From contig SKJD01000152.1 of assembly GCA_007116095.1 (NCBI GenBank), positions 1 through 7,309 of the forward strand: a stretch of DNA of 7,309 bases. Reading direction: 5' to 3'. The notes under the pieces are model-generated. The model was not told the origin of the DNA. It worked only from the letters and a program-made list of their open reading frames with translations, and searched no databases. This DNA comes from Candidatus Hydrogenedentota bacterium. Its GTDB lineage: Bacteria; Hydrogenedentota; Hydrogenedentia; Hydrogenedentales; SCBR16-9. The translations under genes were made by a program, and so were the position numbers. Shown in pieces: positions 6,284 through 7,309 of this stretch. Each line of letters begins with the position of its first letter. The first letter of the stretch is position 1.

Positions 6284-6493
6284 ATGAAAAAAGGTGTCCA
6301 CCCAGAATATGTAGAATCCAAGGTCCACTGCGCCTGTGGCAACAACTTCACCACCCGGTCGACCATTCCCGCGATCAACGTGGAAATCTGTTCCAACTGC
6401 CACCCGTTCTATACTGGCAAACAGAAGTTTGTGGACAGTGAAGGCCGCGTGGAGCGCTTCCAGAAACGCTACGCCCGCCAGTTGCAGAAATAA
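6284..6493 (+). CDS. rpmE: 50S ribosomal protein L31 (bL31), zinc-binding type
   Basis: This 69-residue protein is the complete bL31 of the large ribosomal subunit, which helps form an intersubunit bridge with the small-subunit head. Its sequence is typical: MKKGVHPEY at the start, C16-A-C18 and C36-S-N-C39 forming the four-cysteine zinc site, and [12 protein letters not shown] (40-51), the conserved family block. A basic C-terminal tail ([15 protein letters not shown]) follows. Having all four cysteines marks it as the zinc-containing form, as opposed to the cysteine-free paralogue many bacteria make under zinc shortage. It is the first gene of a short unit with prfA, which begins 10 bases after its stop. 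Control is probably in the structured leader upstream. Confidence 0.97.
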   Translation: MKKGVHPEYVESKVHCACGNNFTTRSTIPAINVEICSNCHPFYTGKQKFVDSEGRVERFQKRYARQLQK

Positions 6494-6523
6494 TCCCGCA
6501 TATATGGAAGACTTAATGCGGGA
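6494..6523 (+). promoter_or_regulatory. Inverted repeat/hairpin over the prfA translation start
   Basis: TCCCGCAT (6494-6501) and ATGCGGGA (6516-6523) form a perfect 8-bp inverted repeat with a 14-base loop. The stem begins directly after the rpmE stop codon. The loop contains ATG 6504 and GGAAG (6506-6510); the right arm contains the alternative ATG at 6516. There is no T-run, so this is not an intrinsic terminator. It could tune prfA translation or mRNA stability, which is inference. Confidence 0.4.
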
Positions 6524-7309
6524 AAAGCTCAAGTCGGTAGTGGCGGAGCATGCGCGCCTGGCGGATTTAATGTCCACCCAGGAAGTGGCCTCTGATCCGG
6601 ATACATATCGGAAGTACGCCACCGCACTTTCTGAACTAGCCGAATTGGTCCGGGCTTTCACCGAATACGAGGACAAGGAAAAGCACCTGGAAGAGGCGCG
6701 TTCGGTGTTTGAAAGTGCGGATGACGATCCCGACATGCAGGACATGGCCAAAGAAGAGGTCGAATTGCTGGAGCCCGCCCTGGAGCAACTGGAGCAGGAT
6801 CTCAAGCTGTTGCTCCTGCCCAAGGACCCCAGCGACGACAAGAACACCATTGTCGAGATTCGCGCCGGCACCGGAGGCGAAGAGGCCGCACTCTTTGCCG
6901 CCGATCTCTTCAAGATGTATTCCCGCGTGGCCGAGCTGAAAAAATGGAAGCTCGAAATCCTGGATTCGCATCTGTCCGAACAGGGCGGCTACAAGGCGGT
7001 GTCCTTCCAGATTAATGGCGACGCCGTCTACCGCGAGATGAAGTGGGAAGGCGGCGTCCATCGCGTGCAGCGGGTGCCGGACACAGAGACCCAGGGACGG
7101 GTGCATACTTCCGCGGTAACCGTGGCCGTGTTGCCCGAAGCCGAGGATGTGGATATCGAGGTAGATCCGAACGATCTCATAATCGATGTCTACCGTTCTT
7201 CCGGACCCGGCGGCCAAAGCGTCAATACGACCGACTCGGCCGTCCGTATCACCCACAAGCCCACGGGTCTGGTGGTCACCTGCCAGGACGAGAAGTCGCA
7301 GCACAAGAA
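6504..7309 (+). CDS. prfA: Peptide chain release factor 1 (3' end beyond window)
   Basis: The first 268 residues of release factor 1 are present; the full protein is usually about 360. RF1 recognises UAA and UAG stop codons and triggers peptide release. Seen in order: a helical N-terminal domain (about 1-105), [18 protein letters not shown] (118-135), [12 protein letters not shown] (181-192), the stop-codon-reading P-x-T tripeptide as P192-D193-T194, and the catalytic GGQ at 236-238 inside [20 protein letters not shown]. The PxT tripeptide distinguishes RF1 from RF2, which has SPF. ATG 6504 gives an N-terminus that lines up well with E. coli RF1, but it has no ribosome binding site of its own. 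ATG 6516, four codons later, has GGAAG 5 bases upstream and is a real alternative. The 10-base gap after rpmE suggests coupled translation. prmC, which methylates the GGQ glutamine, commonly follows prfA but lies outside this window. Confidence 0.96.
   Translation, partial: MEDLMREKLKSVVAEHARLADLMSTQEVASDPDTYRKYATALSELAELVRAFTEYEDKEKHLEEARSVFESADDDPDMQDMAKEEVELLEPALEQLEQDLKLLLLPKDPSDDKNTIVEIRAGTGGEEAALFAADLFKMYSRVAELKKWKLEILDSHLSEQGGYKAVSFQINGDAVYREMKWEGGVHRVQRVPDTETQGRVHTSAVTVAVLPEAEDVDIEVDPNDLIIDVYRSSGPGGQSVNTTDSAVRITHKPTGLVVTCQDEKSQHK

Noticed and set aside
6194..6523. Possible intrinsic terminators around rpmE
   Set aside because: The hairpins at 6196-6213 and 6494-6523 have no following T-run, so they are treated as regulatory structures or binding sites.
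1..7309. Mobile element, phage defence system, CRISPR array or tRNA
   Set aside because: No transposase, terminal inverted repeats, spaced repeats, toxin-antitoxin pair, nuclease or tRNA-like fold was found; all genes are ordinary chromosomal families.

Overview
The window is about 7.3 kb of bacterial chromosome, moderately GC-rich, with closely spaced genes. The chromosomal housekeeping genes at the right end (bL31 and release factor 1) read like proteobacterial proteins. The overall flavour fits a gammaproteobacterium or an Acidithiobacillus-like organism, but that placement is recall of protein style, not an alignment. No insertion sequence, phage gene, tRNA, rRNA, CRISPR array or attachment site is visible.

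Left half, all on the minus strand. A two-gene unit, read right to left, starts at 4185 with a Gfo/Idh/MocA-type NAD(P)-dependent oxidoreductase. After only 9 bases comes a 768-residue YfhO-type polytopic membrane protein with a GT-C-like N-terminus. Together they suggest making and transferring a sugar at the cell surface, although the sugar is unknown. Downstream, with its own recognisable sigma70 promoter and a 12-bp palindrome near the predicted transcription start, is a secreted HExxH metallopeptidase-like protein that runs off the left edge.

Middle. A 398-bp divergent intergenic region (4186-4583) separates the oxidoreductase from a plus-strand MATE-family transporter. It holds an exact TATAAT hexamer facing the transporter and two inverted repeats, but no convincing gene.

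Right half, plus strand. The MATE gene ends at 6032 and is followed by two hairpin-plus-T-run structures; the second is a very good intrinsic terminator. Next is a leader of about 167 nt with strong potential secondary structure and an exact TGTGA-N6-TCACA palindrome, in front of rpmE (zinc-type bL31). Ten bases after rpmE, prfA (release factor 1) begins and runs off the right edge. An 8-bp inverted repeat spans the prfA start region. rpmE and prfA look like a translation operon.

The gene content is mostly ordinary. The most interesting signals are non-coding: the folded rpmE leader with its CRP-like palindrome, the hairpin at the prfA start, and the promoter/operator of the secreted protease.
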